Source: Glaciecola nitratireducens FR1064 (GTDB lineage Bacteria; Pseudomonadota; Gammaproteobacteria; Enterobacterales; Alteromonadaceae). From it: 64,000 bases of DNA. How positions within the stretch are numbered: position 1 is the first letter of the stretch; each line of letters opens with the position of its first letter. Both the position numbers and the translations under genes were made by a program. This document shows positions 1 to 10,026 of this stretch, one piece after another. The notes under the pieces were generated by a model, which was not told the origin of the DNA, searched no databases, and was given only the letters and a program-made list of their open reading frames with translations. The DNA lies in the NCBI RefSeq assembly GCF_000226565.1, contig NC_016041.1, forward strand, positions 1,736,001 to 1,800,000, written 5' to 3'.

Positions 1-2
1 CA

Positions 3-2228
3 AAAGCTGCCGCCGAAGAAAAAGTTGCGAAAGCAGCTGAAGCACGCAAAGCACAAGAAATTGAGCGCGCTGCCCGAGCTGAAAAAGCGAAGAAAGAAGC
101 TGAAGAACGTAAGAAAAATGAGCCAACTATGTCCCCAGAGGAAAAGAAAGCTCAAGAAGAAACACGGTCAGAAGCAGAGCGTATTAAGAAGCAGCAAGAA
201 GAAGAAATTCAACGCAAGCTTGAAGAAGATGCGAAGAAAGCTTCAGAAGAAGCGCGCAAGTTAGCTGAAGAAAACGACAAGCGTTGGAAGGAAGAAGAAG
301 TACGTCGTAAGAAGCAAGAGGCTGAAGACGTTCATCTACATTCTAACCGCTACGCTCAAGAAGCCGAAGACGAGCAAGATATGCAAGTTGAACGCTCTTC
401 ACGTCGTCGTAAAAAGTCAAAGAAAAATGCGGGTGAAGATCTTAAGCATGGCTTTAACAAGCCTGCACAGCCAGTTGAACGAATTGTGAAGATTGGCGCT
501 ACCATTACCGTTGGTGAACTAGCTAGCCGTATGGCGAAGAAAGGCACTGAAGTCATCAAAGCGATGATGAAAATGGGTGAAATGGCGACAATTAACCAGG
601 TACTTGACCAAGACACAGCAGTCTTAATCATTGAAGAAATGGGTCATAAGTACGAGCTGGTTAACGACAACGCACTTGAAGACGAGCTTATTGCTGATTC
701 TTCAGCACAGGGCGATAAAGTTGCTCGTGCACCAGTTGTTACAATCATGGGTCACGTTGATCACGGTAAAACATCTTTGCTCGATTACATTCGACGTGCA
801 AAGGTTGCTGACGGTGAAGCCGGCGGTATTACTCAGCACATTGGTGCATATAGCGTTGAGACTGACAATGGCCGTATCGCTTTCCTTGATACACCTGGGC
901 ATGCTGCGTTTACTGCAATGCGAGCTCGTGGTGCGACGGCAACAGATATTGTTATCTTAGTTGTTGCTGCCGATGACGGTGTAATGCCGCAAACAAAAGA
1001 AGCGGTTCAGCATGCTAAAGCAGCAGGCGTACCGTTAATTGTTGCGGTGAACAAGATGGATAAAGAAAGCGCGGATCCTGACAGAGTTAGAAATGAGCTG
1101 TCACAACTCGACGTTATTTCTGAAGAATGGGGTGGTGATCACCAATTCGTTCCGGTTTCAGCGAAAACAGGTTTAGGTATAGATGCTTTACTTGAAGCCA
1201 TTTCTCTTCAAGCTGAACTGCTTGATTTGAAAGCGGTTGCATCGGGTCCTGCTCGCGGCGTTGTTATTGAATCTCGTTTGGATAAAGGAAGAGGCCCAGT
1301 TGCTTCAGTCTTAATTCAAGAAGGCGAATTGAAAGCCGGCGATATTCTATTATGTGGCGAAGAATACGGTCGTGTACGAGCTATGCGCGATGAGCACGGT
1401 CAAGAAATTAAGGTTGCGGGTCCATCAACTCCAGTTGAAGTTCTTGGTCTATCTGGTGTACCAATTGCAGGTGAAGACGCGCTTGTCGTTCAAGATGAGC
1501 GTAAAGCAAGAGAAGTTGCTGCAAAACGTCACACCAAACAACGCGAAGTTAAATTAGCGAAGCAACAAAAAGCAAAACTAGAAAACATGTTTGCGAACAT
1601 GGAGTCTGGTGATGTGAGCGACTTGAACGTAGTCCTTAAGGCCGATGTTCAAGGCTCAATTGAAGCGATTGCTGAAAGCTTGATCAAACTATCTACCGAT
1701 GAAGTGAAAGTCAACATTGTTGGTAGTGGCGTAGGTGGTATCACTGAAACCGACGCAAGTTTAGCTGCGGCTTCAAACGCTATCGTGGTTGGTTTCAACG
1801 TGCGTGCTGATGCTAGTGCACGCCGCATTATTGAAGCTGAAGAAATTGACTTGCGTTACTACAGCATTATCTATGAACTGATTGATGAAGTGAAACAAGC
1901 CATGAGCGGTATGCTTGCGCCTGAGTTCAAACAACAGATCATGGGTCTTGCAGAAGTTCGCGATGTATTTAAATCACCGAAGATTGGTGCAATCGCTGGT
2001 TGTATGGTTACCGAAGGTGTCATTAAACGTAGCAATCCAATCAGAGTACTTCGTGAGAACGTGGTAATTTACGAAGGTGAGCTTGAATCATTACGTCGCT
2101 TTAAAGACGATGTTCAAGACGTTAAGAAAGGTATCGAATGTGGTATTGGAGTTAAAAACTATAACGATGTTAAAGTTGGCGACCAGATAGAAGTATTCGA
2201 AATCGTTGAAGTCAAAAGAGAAATCTAA
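3..2228 (+). CDS. infB: Translation initiation factor IF-2 (3' part)
   Basis: IF-2 is the GTPase that brings initiator fMet-tRNA to the 30S subunit and promotes 50S joining. The frame is open from base 3, so the gene starts upstream of the window; about 741 codons are visible against roughly 870-890 for full-length gammaproteobacterial IF-2. The first ~130 codons are the charged, Lys/Glu/Ala-rich linker typical of the family. The G domain shows G1 GHVDHGKT (from 750), G3 DTPGH (from 888) and G4 NKMD (from 1050), followed by the beta-barrel and C-terminal tRNA-binding domains. An internal ATG at 129 lies inside the linker and should not be taken as the main start. A terminator follows at 2260, then rbfA, truB and rpsO in the usual order. 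Confidence 0.97.
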   Translation, partial: KAAAEEKVAKAAEARKAQEIERAARAEKAKKEAEERKKNEPTMSPEEKKAQEETRSEAERIKKQQEEEIQRKLEEDAKKASEEARKLAEENDKRWKEEEVRRKKQEAEDVHLHSNRYAQEAEDEQDMQVERSSRRRKKSKKNAGEDLKHGFNKPAQPVERIVKIGATITVGELASRMAKKGTEVIKAMMKMGEMATINQVLDQDTAVLIIEEMGHKYELVNDNALEDELIADSSAQGDKVARAPVVTIMGHVDHGKTSLLDYIRRAKVADGEAGGITQHIGAYSVETDNGRIAFLDTPGHAAFTAMRARGATATDIVILVVAADDGVMPQTKEAVQHAKAAGVPLIVAVNKMDKESADPDRVRNELSQLDVISEEWGGDHQFVPVSAKTGLGIDALLEAISLQAELLDLKAVASGPARGVVIESRLDKGRGPVASVLIQEGELKAGDILLCGEEYGRVRAMRDEHGQEIKVAGPSTPVEVLGLSGVPIAGEDALVVQDERKAREVAAKRHTKQREVKLAKQQKAKLENMFANMESGDVSDLNVVLKADVQGSIEAIAESLIKLSTDEVKVNIVGSGVGGITETDASLAAASNAIVVGFNVRADASARRIIEAEEIDLRYYSIIYELIDEVKQAMSGMLAPEFKQQIMGLAEVRDVFKSPKIGAIAGCMVTEGVIKRSNPIRVLRENVVIYEGELESLRRFKDDVQDVKKGIECGIGVKNYNDVKVGDQIEVFEIVEVKREI

Positions 2229-2259
2229 AAGACAACTTAACACAATAGAGAAACCAAAG

Positions 2260-2286
2260 ACGGGGGCTATTAGCCTCCGTTTTTTT
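2260..2286 (+). terminator. Hairpin terminator after infB
   Basis: A 9-bp stem (ACGGGGGCT with AGCCTCCGT, one G-U pair) has a 3-base loop and is followed by six T. It sits between infB and rbfA. Because rbfA-truB-rpsO usually belong to the same operon, it may attenuate rather than fully stop transcription (inference). Confidence 0.75.
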
Positions 2287-2325
2287 CATTATACAAATGA
2301 TGTGTAATTGAATCAGGAGAAGAAC

Positions 2326-2721
2326 ATGGCGAGAGAATTTTCTCGAACAGATAGAGTAAGCCAGCAAGTTCATAAAGAAATTGCGAGTATCTTACAAAAT
2401 GAATTTAAGCATCGTGAACCTCAAGTTGGCATGATCACGATATCGAGTGTAGAAGTTTCCCGAGATTTAGCACACGCTAAAATCTATGTGACTTTCTACA
2501 ACAGCGATGAAGAAAAAATTAAAGACGATCTAATTAAGTTACAAGACGCGAAAGGATTTATTCGTAGTTTACTTGCGAAACGTATCCGCATGCGTGCTGT
2601 TCCTGCGGTGCACTTTTTTAGAGATGAATCCATTACTGAAGGTATTCGTATTTCTACGCTAGTAAATCAGGCTAGAGCTAAAGACGAGGCTAAAGCAAAA
2701 GACGCACCTGAAGACGATTAG
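2326..2721 (+). CDS. rbfA: 30S ribosome-binding factor A
   Basis: RbfA is a small KH-fold protein that binds immature 30S particles and helps 16S rRNA 5'-end maturation, especially in the cold. The product is 131 residues (MAREFSRTDRV...), a normal length for the family, with an acidic, Lys/Ala-rich tail. The start is taken at ATG 2326 because an AGGAG motif at 2315-2319 is correctly spaced for it. A TTG at 2308 would extend the frame by six codons but would place that ribosome-binding site inside the gene. The gene lies between infB and truB, the conserved gammaproteobacterial arrangement. Confidence 0.95.
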   Translation: MAREFSRTDRVSQQVHKEIASILQNEFKHREPQVGMITISSVEVSRDLAHAKIYVTFYNSDEEKIKDDLIKLQDAKGFIRSLLAKRIRMRAVPAVHFFRDESITEGIRISTLVNQARAKDEAKAKDAPEDD

Positions 2722-2736
2722 AGACTAAACTTAAGC

Positions 2737-3699
2737 ATGGCAAGAAGAAAAAAAGGCAGAGCGATTAATGGCGTCGTTCTTGTTGATAAATATACAGGCG
2801 AGTCATCAAATTTCATCTTACAGCAAGTAAAACGCTTATATGGCGCAGCAAAAGCAGGTCACACAGGCGCGCTCGACCCACTTGCAACTGGCATGCTGCC
2901 CATTTGCTTGGGAGAGGCGACAAAGTTTTCACAGTTTCTTTTAGACGCCGATAAAACTTACATCGTAACCGCAAAGCTAGGTGAACGAACCGACACTTCC
3001 GATTCTGATGGTGAGATTGTTGAAACAAAGCCAGTAAGCGCAACACTATCTGACATTGAAAGCGCTGTGAAGGCTTTTCGTGGCCCTATCAAACAGATCC
3101 CCTCTATGTTTTCTGCGCTTAAACATCAAGGTAAACCCTTGTATTTTTATGCTCGGCAGGGGATGGTCATTGAGCGGGAAGCTCGCGATATTACTATTCA
3201 TTCTTTAGAGATATTGCGATTTGAAAATAACGAATTGGATATGCAAATAAGCTGTTCAAAAGGAACTTATATTCGCTCTCTCGTAGACGACCTTGGTCAG
3301 TCTTTAGGCTGCGGCGCACATGTCACAATGCTTCGCCGAACTAAAGTCGCAGATTATCCAACGGAAAATATGATTACGGTTGATGAGCTACAATCTCTGT
3401 CAGAGGATTTGACAATTGATAGAGAGTTTCGCGGGTTCGATAAATTGGATGAATTACTGTTACCAATGGATACAGCGGTCTCAAATCTTCCGAGTTTCGA
3501 TGCCAAGGACGCGAGCATTGATCGATTTTTGCATGGGCAAGAGATACTAGAAGAAAATATATTTTCTAAAAGCGACCTAGTCAGGATTTATCGAGCCTCA
3601 GACAAGCGTTTTTATGGTATGGCAGAGGTTGACTCTGCTGGAAATTTACAACCCAAACGAGTGGTTGTTTATAAAGAAAGCTATTTTGGCGAAATCTGA
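2737..3699 (+). CDS. truB: tRNA pseudouridine(55) synthase
   Basis: TruB isomerises U55 in the T-loop of elongator tRNAs. The 320-residue product opens with the family N-terminus ([18 protein letters not shown]) and carries the catalytic-loop motif [10 protein letters not shown] near residue 48, whose Asp is the nucleophile in the family. A second conserved block, [15 protein letters not shown], is near residue 180. It starts 15 bases after rbfA, so it is co-transcribed and probably translationally close-coupled. No strong Shine-Dalgarno sequence is visible. The C-terminal part is consistent with a PUA-like RNA-binding extension. Confidence 0.96.
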   Translation: MARRKKGRAINGVVLVDKYTGESSNFILQQVKRLYGAAKAGHTGALDPLATGMLPICLGEATKFSQFLLDADKTYIVTAKLGERTDTSDSDGEIVETKPVSATLSDIESAVKAFRGPIKQIPSMFSALKHQGKPLYFYARQGMVIEREARDITIHSLEILRFENNELDMQISCSKGTYIRSLVDDLGQSLGCGAHVTMLRRTKVADYPTENMITVDELQSLSEDLTIDREFRGFDKLDELLLPMDTAVSNLPSFDAKDASIDRFLHGQEILEENIFSKSDLVRIYRASDKRFYGMAEVDSAGNLQPKRVVVYKESYFGEI

Positions 3700-3709
3700 G
3701 TCAAAGCAC

Positions 3710-3737
3710 TTGTGTATTATTACTTCGCGGGTATAAT
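3710..3737 (+). promoter_or_regulatory. Candidate sigma-70 promoter for rpsO
   Basis: A perfect TATAAT lies at 3732-3737 with TTGTGT at 3710-3715, spaced 16 bases. The -35 element matches only half of the consensus. It would start transcription about 70 bases before rpsO, leaving a leader long enough for the S15 autoregulatory structure known in E. coli. The position fits an independent rpsO promoter inside the infB operon. Confidence 0.55.
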
Positions 3738-3814
3738 ACGCGCTCTTTTTGGCATGACTGAATTAGTGATCGGCGTGCTGTTGTTTAAACCATCTATCTA
3801 TATTGGAGATAATC

Positions 3815-4084
3815 ATGTCACTAACCACAGAAGAAATCGGTACTATCGTATCTGAATACGGAATTAAAGAAGGTGATACAGGTTCACCAGAAGTTCAAGT
3901 TGCATTGTTAACGCATAACATCAATAAGCTTCAGGGTCACTTTAAAGACCATAAGAAAGACCACCATTCACGTCGTGGTTTATTACGTATGGTTAGTCAG
4001 CGCAGAAAATTGCTTGATTATTTGAAAAGCAAGAACGTTGAGCGTTACCAAGATCTTATCAAGCGTTTAGGCCTACGTCGTTAA
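3815..4084 (+). CDS. rpsO: 30S ribosomal protein S15
   Basis: S15 is a primary 16S rRNA binding protein that nucleates the platform of the 30S subunit. The product is 89 residues ([12 protein letters not shown]...), the standard length, with the conserved [19 protein letters not shown] segment. ATG 3815 is preceded by GGAG at 3805-3808. A TTG further upstream in frame is less likely because it overlaps this ribosome-binding site. A strong terminator follows directly. Unusually for gammaproteobacteria, pnp is not the next gene; an unrelated gene on the other strand follows. Confidence 0.97.
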   Translation: MSLTTEEIGTIVSEYGIKEGDTGSPEVQVALLTHNINKLQGHFKDHKKDHHSRRGLLRMVSQRRKLLDYLKSKNVERYQDLIKRLGLRR

Positions 4085-4106
4085 TTCGACAGCCTAACGT
4101 TAGGTA

Positions 4107-4136
4107 TAAAAAAAGCACCTTCGGGTGCTTTTTTTT
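4107..4136 (+). terminator. rpsO terminator, probably bidirectional
   Basis: The hairpin GCACC-TTCG-GGTGC has a UUCG tetraloop, is flanked by seven A on the left and eight T on the right, and lies 23 bases after the rpsO stop. The A and T runs on both sides also suit the convergent gene on the minus strand. Confidence 0.9.
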
Positions 4137-4229
4137 ATGCTTATAAAACGATTTTAGTGCCGGTAATCGCGACTAAGCTGAGGTGCTTGCTAGGTCGCAA
4201 CATTAATGTCTGTTAAAAAGAGGTCGACT

Positions 4230-4961
4230 TCACACCGTTTTCTTTGCTATTTCTTGCAACAACGATTCTAAATCAGATATCTTTTCAAGCAGTGTTGAAT
4301 TTTTTGCCTCCAAGCTTTTCACCTTATCGCTTAGCGATTTTATTTGCCCAGTTTGATTATTTACCTTTTCACCCGCTTGTTCAGCATTAACATTTGCTGT
4401 GAGGATATCGTTTGCCTGAGTCGACAGTTTTTCGTTTAGGCCATTTATGCGATTCAACATTTGCTGAACATCGGTTGCATTCTCTGAGAGCGACGCCTGC
4501 ATGGTCTTTATATCAGATGCAAGATTACCTTTTGTACTTGCTAAGTCATTATTCAATGTCTTAATTTCTTCTTGATTACGTCTCCAAGCTGAAGCCCACA
4601 GCTTATCCATCTGACCCCATAACTCTTCAGTCTTTTGAGTCAACTCGGTAACCTTAACACTGAGTGCTACCGTTGAGTTGCCCATTTCTTCGTCAGTGGC
4701 GGAAAGTCGCTGCTCAAGAGATTTGAGTCTATTTTCAGTATTCTCAGCCAGTGCATTAGCCTGCTCTAATTTTGTGTATAGGAAAGCACAACCGACACAG
4801 GCGGCAATGGCGACAGCCAAAGCAATCGACGTGAATATATTCAAGCCTTTTGATGCGGCAGCAGGGGGTTGTGGCTCCGGAACTCTATTACCTAAAGGGC
4901 GACGTTCATCAACTTCGATGTTAATGGGGGCAAAATCTTTATCGTTTTGTGACATATACAT
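4230..4961 (-). CDS. Membrane-anchored coiled-coil protein, unknown function
   Basis: The family is not recognised. The product is 243 residues (241 if the second ATG at 4955 is used). It has a soluble N-terminus of ~40 residues, one hydrophobic segment at about residues 43-64 (from NIFTSIALAVAIA to CAFLY), then a long heptad-rich region with alternating Leu/Ala and charged residues to the C-terminus, predicted as a coiled coil. The topology suggests an inner-membrane protein with a periplasmic coiled coil, but the orientation is not certain. It faces the rpsO terminator and is divergent from the GGDEF-EAL gene that follows. No function is assigned. Confidence 0.75.
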   Translation of the reverse strand: MYMSQNDKDFAPINIEVDERRPLGNRVPEPQPPAAASKGLNIFTSIALAVAIAACVGCAFLYTKLEQANALAENTENRLKSLEQRLSATDEEMGNSTVALSVKVTELTQKTEELWGQMDKLWASAWRRNQEEIKTLNNDLASTKGNLASDIKTMQASLSENATDVQQMLNRINGLNEKLSTQANDILTANVNAEQAGEKVNNQTGQIKSLSDKVKSLEAKNSTLLEKISDLESLLQEIAKKTV

Positions 4962-5170
4962 GGTTTCTTATAGTGTTTAGCATCGGGTGATATGGTAAAT
5001 CAAAATTTCAAACTAATCATGTTTAAATTCACTTCTAGCCCATAGTTTTAAAATAGATTCAAGGATTTATAGGTATACATTTAACGTGACATTAATGATT
5101 GAAAGGTATAGACAGCTATACTGCAATAACATATATTGCATTTTGAGCTCCTAAATTGTCGAATTATCAT

Positions 5171-7597
5171 ATGAAGTTGACCAGCAAAATATCGTTTACC
5201 CTAGGTGTTCGAACGCTTATTTTGGTACTACTGTTAGGTTTTGCTATGTCTTTTTTGCAAACCTACATCGATTTTAAAAATAGACGTGCAGAAGTTAATG
5301 CGTCAATCGAATCAATTATTGATGCGTCAAAAGATTCGGCAAATAATGCTGTTTGGAAGTTGGATAACGACTTAGCTGCATTAGTTATCAAAGGCTTAAC
5401 CTATTTCAATCATTTTTCGTATGTTGCGATCCTAGACGAATGTGACAACGTGTTAGCTGAGTCAAACGAGAAAGAGCTTGAGCAAACGAATAAAGTCCTT
5501 TCATTCTTTCTTATTCCTGATTTTAGGGAAGTGACAGTACCTTTAATCCAAACTGATTCGTCACAAAATAGCTTCGCTGCCTCGGCCAATGAATCTGGCA
5601 AGATGGTTGTGAGGATAAATATCCATTCCTCGCTTAGTGACGTATATGACCGAGCGGTTAGAACGTTTATCATTTCACTCACCGGCTATATTGTCATTTC
5701 GTTCGCATTGGTTCTACTTTATCACTTTATGCTCGCCGCTCCTCTTATGCGCCTAGCCAGTCGCTTCGAAAGAGTCAATACTTCTTCGATAACGGAACAG
5801 TCTATTAGCAAACTCAAAGGCCACGAATCAGACGAATTCAGCAAAATTATTGATTCTGCTAATGCCTTACTTGGTCGAATAGCGTCAGGTCAAATTCTGC
5901 TTACTCAACGCAGTCAACGCTTTAGATTGATACTTGATACTGCACCAGCGGTTATTTACTCACTGGACAATAAAGGTAAATTTGTATTTGCGAATAAGGC
6001 GACTGCTTCTTTCTATGGCTATTCTATATTTGATCTAAAAGGGAAGTTAGCATCCGAAATCATCGAGCCAGTTGACTCATCTTTGATGAAAGTATTAAAC
6101 AAGTTTTTAAGCGACAATGCGCGACAGATGAGTAAAGTCGTTGATGCTTACGATTCGCATAAAATGAAATGCGTGATGGAAATGTCATTTGTTAAGTTTC
6201 ATACCTATGATGGGCAGAGTATTTTAGTCGTGGGTAATGACGTAACCAAACGCGTCGAAGCGGAAGAAAAAATTGAAAATTTAGCATATTGCGATTCACT
6301 TACTAATCTACCAAACCGTAACAAAGTGTATGAAAGGTTAAATGCTCAAGATGTAGCTGTCTCAAACAGTCAGTATCAGGTGGCTATACTCGCTGATTTA
6401 GATCAGTTTAAACGGATCAACGATACTTTGAGTCATAGTGTTGGCGATCAACTCATAGTGAAGCTATCAGAGCGACTTTCGACTGAATTCAAAGATATCG
6501 GTTTTGTCGCGCGCTTGGGTGCAGACGAATTTTTGCTTCTCAGTGAGCAGGTATCCAGCAACCGTGCAATAGCCAGCACGACAGCGTTTGAACTGGCGGA
6601 AAAGTTACGTAAGTGTGTAAATCGAGAAATCGATATTGGCTTGCATCGTTATAACTTGTCTGCAAGTTTAGGTGTGGTTGTCTTTAAACCTGGGTTTGAA
6701 ACGGCTGATGAAATTCTGCAATATGCTGATACCGCTATGTATGAATCTAAAAAATCAGGCCGCAATTGTTCAACATTGTTCCAAGATGAGATGGCTACTG
6801 AAGCCGCTGAGTTGCTAAAATTAGAGCGCGACATTAGCTCCGCTATTTTTAAAGATGAATTCTTTTTTGTCTTACAACCACTTGTCTCTTCAGTGACAAT
6901 GGAAGTGACATCCGCCGAGGCGCTGATTCGCTGGCAGCGCGATGACACAGTAGTGCCACCAAACCAATTCATTCCATTTCTTGAAGAAAGCGCACTGATT
7001 ATTGATGTTGGCGAGAAAATGTTGTCTAAGGTCTGTGAGTTTTTGGCACAAATGAAATCCGAAAAGCGTTTGCCCAACTCGTTTAAAATTGCGGTTAATA
7101 TAAGCGGAAAACAACTTTCTGAAGTTAATTTTATAGAGAAAGTTACTAATGTATTAAGAAAGTACCAGATTGCAGGGCACTATCTTGAATTTGAAATTAC
7201 TGAAAGTGTCGCGTTAGATAATTTGAAAGACACGATTAAAAAGATAAATGAGTTAAAGCAAATTGGTATTAGCTTTAGTTTGGACGATTTTGGCACCGGA
7301 TATAGTTCTTTGAGCCATTTAAAGGATCTACCGGTAGATAAACTCAAAATCGATCGCTCGTTTATTAACGACATTAACGTTGATAAACAAGACGAGAACC
7401 TTGTTAAATCAATCATTCAACTCGCTGTTAATTTGGGCATAGTTACGGTTGCCGAAGGTGTTGAAACTGTACAACAAGTTAACTGGTTGAAAGAAAATGG
7501 CAATATGTTGTTGCAGGGCTATTATTTTAGTCGCCCAATTTTACCCAACGATTTTATTGAAAAGTACCTAGCGCCAAGCACTGAGCCCTTAGAATAG
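5171..7597 (+). CDS. PAS-GGDEF-EAL c-di-GMP signalling protein
   Basis: This is a membrane sensor predicted to control cyclic-di-GMP. It has TM helix ~8-30, an extracytoplasmic sensor region to ~165, TM helix ~166-188, a linker with HAMP-like features, PAS ~250-365, GGDEF ~375-540 and EAL ~552-800. In the GGDEF domain the signature reads GADEF, so the second Gly is Ala, and cyclase activity is uncertain. The EAL domain keeps the phosphodiesterase set: EAL in AEALIRW, Asn in NISGKQL, Glu in EITES, DDFGTGYS, the Lys of LKIDRS and Glu in AEGVE. Net phosphodiesterase activity is therefore the better guess. Start: ATG 5171, or TTG 5156 five codons upstream; neither has a clear ribosome-binding site. 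It is monocistronic. Confidence 0.9.
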   Translation: MKLTSKISFTLGVRTLILVLLLGFAMSFLQTYIDFKNRRAEVNASIESIIDASKDSANNAVWKLDNDLAALVIKGLTYFNHFSYVAILDECDNVLAESNEKELEQTNKVLSFFLIPDFREVTVPLIQTDSSQNSFAASANESGKMVVRINIHSSLSDVYDRAVRTFIISLTGYIVISFALVLLYHFMLAAPLMRLASRFERVNTSSITEQSISKLKGHESDEFSKIIDSANALLGRIASGQILLTQRSQRFRLILDTAPAVIYSLDNKGKFVFANKATASFYGYSIFDLKGKLASEIIEPVDSSLMKVLNKFLSDNARQMSKVVDAYDSHKMKCVMEMSFVKFHTYDGQSILVVGNDVTKRVEAEEKIENLAYCDSLTNLPNRNKVYERLNAQDVAVSNSQYQVAILADLDQFKRINDTLSHSVGDQLIVKLSERLSTEFKDIGFVARLGADEFLLLSEQVSSNRAIASTTAFELAEKLRKCVNREIDIGLHRYNLSASLGVVVFKPGFETADEILQYADTAMYESKKSGRNCSTLFQDEMATEAAELLKLERDISSAIFKDEFFFVLQPLVSSVTMEVTSAEALIRWQRDDTVVPPNQFIPFLEESALIIDVGEKMLSKVCEFLAQMKSEKRLPNSFKIAVNISGKQLSEVNFIEKVTNVLRKYQIAGHYLEFEITESVALDNLKDTIKKINELKQIGISFSLDDFGTGYSSLSHLKDLPVDKLKIDRSFINDINVDKQDENLVKSIIQLAVNLGIVTVAEGVETVQQVNWLKENGNMLLQGYYFSRPILPNDFIEKYLAPSTEPLE

Positions 7598-7830
7598 ATA
7601 AGTGTAGGCTTGTTAGATACGTCCACACTTGCCTTTGGTATATGCGCACGTAGGTGTCTAAATATTTTTATGAAGTATTAAAGTGTTATCACTACTTTCA
7701 AGGCGAGCACGCTTATTGTATTTCGATGGCACTCTGATAAGTTATGCTATTCCACAACAATCCCAAAACAACAATTTCAATGCTGCTATAGCCGTAAATA
7801 GCGCATTCAACATTTTAAATTGATTAATCT

Positions 7831-8844
7831 ATGAAAACTATCGACTTACGCAGTGATACAGTCACTAAACCAACAGCAGCAATGAAACAAACAATGTTCG
7901 AAGCTGATGTTGGGGATGATGTATATGGTGAAGATCCCACCGTTAATTTCCTTGAAAACAAGGCCGCAGATTTACTGGGTAAAGAGGCTGCTCTTTTTTG
8001 TGCGAGTGGCACACAGAGTAACCTGATTGCTCTCATGGCGCACTGTGAACGCGGTGATGAATATATTGTTGGTCAAGATGCCCATACCTATAAATATGAG
8101 GCTGGCGGTGCGGCAGTGCTTGGCAGCATACAACCACAGCCAGTTTCACTTGAAGCTGATGGCACGCTCGACTTAGAAGCCGTCAGAAACGTCATTAAAC
8201 CTGATGACTTTCATTTTGCTCAAACTAAATTACTTTGTTTGGAGAATACGATAGGCGGTAAAGTGCTGCCGCTTGCGTATATTGCCCAAGCAAAAAAATT
8301 AGTCGATGAACATCATTTAGCTTTTCACCTTGATGGAGCTCGCCTATTTAACGCAATGATATCGCAGGGAGTTGATGTAAAAGAAATTACGATGCCCTTC
8401 GACTCTATTTCAATTTGCTTATCGAAAGGTCTAGGTGCGCCTATTGGTTCAGTATTAGTTGCAAATTCAGCGATTATTGCTAAGGCCCGACGTATAAGAA
8501 AGATTTTGGGAGGTGGTATGCGCCAAGCGGGTATGCTCGCTGCGGCGGGTATTTATGCTTTAGATAACAACCTACAACGCCTCAATGACGACCACGCCAA
8601 TGCAAAATTACTGGAGCAAGGTTTTTCTGCTATTGAGGGTATTACCCTGCATGGGCGCGCGCAGACCAATATGGTGTTTTTTAGTGCAGAAAAACAAAAA
8701 CAGCTTGTCGATTTTCTTGCTGAAAAAAATATCATTATTAGTAATCGGAAGGTGATACGACTAGTATTCCACCTAGATGTCACGGCAGATGATGTCCAAA
8801 AAGTCATTGCTGCGGTTAACGAGTTTTATAGGACTAAGGTATGA
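7831..8844 (+). CDS. ltaE: Low-specificity L-threonine aldolase
   Basis: This PLP enzyme cleaves L-threonine and L-allo-threonine to glycine and acetaldehyde. The 337-residue product has the family N-terminus (DLRSDTVTKPT), the HLDGARLFNA block that contacts the cofactor, and the PLP-binding Lys199 in CLSKGLGAPIG. Length and spacing match the E. coli enzyme closely. No strong Shine-Dalgarno precedes ATG 7831. An EamA-type exporter gene follows 66 bases later on the same strand, so the two may be co-transcribed; a shared amino-acid role would be speculation. Confidence 0.94.
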   Translation: MKTIDLRSDTVTKPTAAMKQTMFEADVGDDVYGEDPTVNFLENKAADLLGKEAALFCASGTQSNLIALMAHCERGDEYIVGQDAHTYKYEAGGAAVLGSIQPQPVSLEADGTLDLEAVRNVIKPDDFHFAQTKLLCLENTIGGKVLPLAYIAQAKKLVDEHHLAFHLDGARLFNAMISQGVDVKEITMPFDSISICLSKGLGAPIGSVLVANSAIIAKARRIRKILGGGMRQAGMLAAAGIYALDNNLQRLNDDHANAKLLEQGFSAIEGITLHGRAQTNMVFFSAEKQKQLVDFLAEKNIIISNRKVIRLVFHLDVTADDVQKVIAAVNEFYRTKV

Positions 8845-8910
8845 ACGCGTTGCTCCTAGTCCTTGCAAAATACCTGACATACCGCTTCAATTGATAAAAA
8901 GAGAACAACG

Positions 8911-9774
8911 ATGAGTTTGGCTATTCAAGCAGCTTTATGGATGCTGGGAGCTATCTTCAGTTTTACGACGATGGCGATTGCTGGGCGCGAACTCAGTGCT
9001 GGCTTTGATACCTTTGAGATCATGCTATACCGGTCAGCCATTGCCTTGCTGATTGTATTGGTATTAATATATACGACCGAAACCTACCGCAAGATAGGTA
9101 CAAGTGCATGGCGCACGCATTTGATCCGAAATATCTTCCACTTCACCGGCCAGAATCTGTGGTTTTATGCCTTGGCCGTTATTCCATTGGCACAGGTCTT
9201 TGCGTTTGAATTTACTACACCACTTTGGGTTATTTTGTTATCGCCATTGTTATTGGGGGAGCGTTTTACAACGATAAGACTTGTCTCTGCACTTATGGGC
9301 TTTATCGGTATTCTAATTGTTGCGCGACCGGATATCGAAAGTCTGCATCCAGGGGTTTTGGCTGCGGCAGCTTGCGCAATTTTCTTCGCGCTTACCTATG
9401 TGTCTACAAAACGCCTGACTCGGACTGAGAGTATTTCAGCGATCATGCTTTACCTTTGTGCTTTGCAACTCATCTTTGGTCTAGTTTCAGCGGGATTCGA
9501 TGGCGTGATTGCTCTCCCTGATATTGTTGATTTACCTCTGCTCGCATTACTCGCTGTCTGCGGCTTATTAGCGCACTTTTGTATCACAAAGGCACTGACG
9601 TTAGCACCTGCAACGGTTGTTGCCCCGTTTGATTTTGTGCGTCTGCCGATAATTGCAGTCGCGGGCATGTTGATCTATGACGAGTCGATTGATATTTATG
9701 TTTTTGTTGGTGCCAGCATCATTTTTGCGGGAAACTATCTCAATATCTGGTTTGAAATGCGCAAAAAAGATTGA
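8911..9774 (+). CDS. EamA/DMT-family transporter
   Basis: This is an inner-membrane transporter of the drug/metabolite superfamily; the substrate is unknown. The 287-residue product has about ten hydrophobic segments arranged as two EamA repeats, the first ending with the GFIGILIVARP block at about residues 131-141. ATG 8911 is preceded by AAAGAGAA. It follows ltaE on the same strand and is the last chromosomal gene before the accessory block. The hairpin at 9922-9952 lies downstream, but its strong T-run is on the other strand. Confidence 0.88.
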   Translation: MSLAIQAALWMLGAIFSFTTMAIAGRELSAGFDTFEIMLYRSAIALLIVLVLIYTTETYRKIGTSAWRTHLIRNIFHFTGQNLWFYALAVIPLAQVFAFEFTTPLWVILLSPLLLGERFTTIRLVSALMGFIGILIVARPDIESLHPGVLAAAACAIFFALTYVSTKRLTRTESISAIMLYLCALQLIFGLVSAGFDGVIALPDIVDLPLLALLAVCGLLAHFCITKALTLAPATVVAPFDFVRLPIIAVAGMLIYDESIDIYVFVGASIIFAGNYLNIWFEMRKKD

Positions 9775-9921
9775 ATTAGCCACTTACGTAATGAGCACAA
9801 GCTACTGTTCATTAGCTGTATTGCAATGCCTGCTAGCAAATTAAATAATGCCCTATGTGGTCTTACATTAATTAACACTGATCCCTTTATTTTTTTGAGG
9901 AAATCTGTAGGGATTTCAAGA

Positions 9922-9952
9922 TGAAAAAAAAGCCCTTAAAAATAGGGGCTTT
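9922..9952 (-). terminator. Rho-independent terminator, probable ancestral ssrA terminator
   Basis: Read on the minus strand, the stem AAAGCCC/GGGCTTT (9929-9935 with 9946-9952) is followed by eight T. It lies 9 bases downstream (minus strand) of the ssrA 3'-end copy at 9961. The natural reading is that this was the terminator of ssrA before islands were inserted, now about 27 kb away. The plus-strand T-run is weak, so it is a poor terminator for the EamA gene. Confidence 0.7.
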
Positions 9953-9960
9953 AATCGAAT

Positions 9961-9974
9961 TGGTGGAGCTGGCG
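9961..9974 (-). repeat. Distal ssrA 3'-end copy (att relic)
   Basis: TGGTGGAGCTGGCG is identical to the last 14 bases of ssrA (36889-36902). It then continues GTCC rather than GGGAA. Since GCGTCC occurs further inside ssrA (…CCCGCGTCCAG…), the site may have lost about 15 bases between two GCG triplets (inference). Confidence 0.65.
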
Positions 9975-10026
9975 TCCACGTTATAAGTGGTTTAAGTGTT
10001 TGTTTTATATGATTAATATTTTCCCG

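Noticed and set aside
25-264. Open frame of 79 codons overlapping the infB linker
   Set aside because: It is an out-of-frame shadow of the Lys/Glu-rich infB linker; the infB frame is open across the whole stretch.
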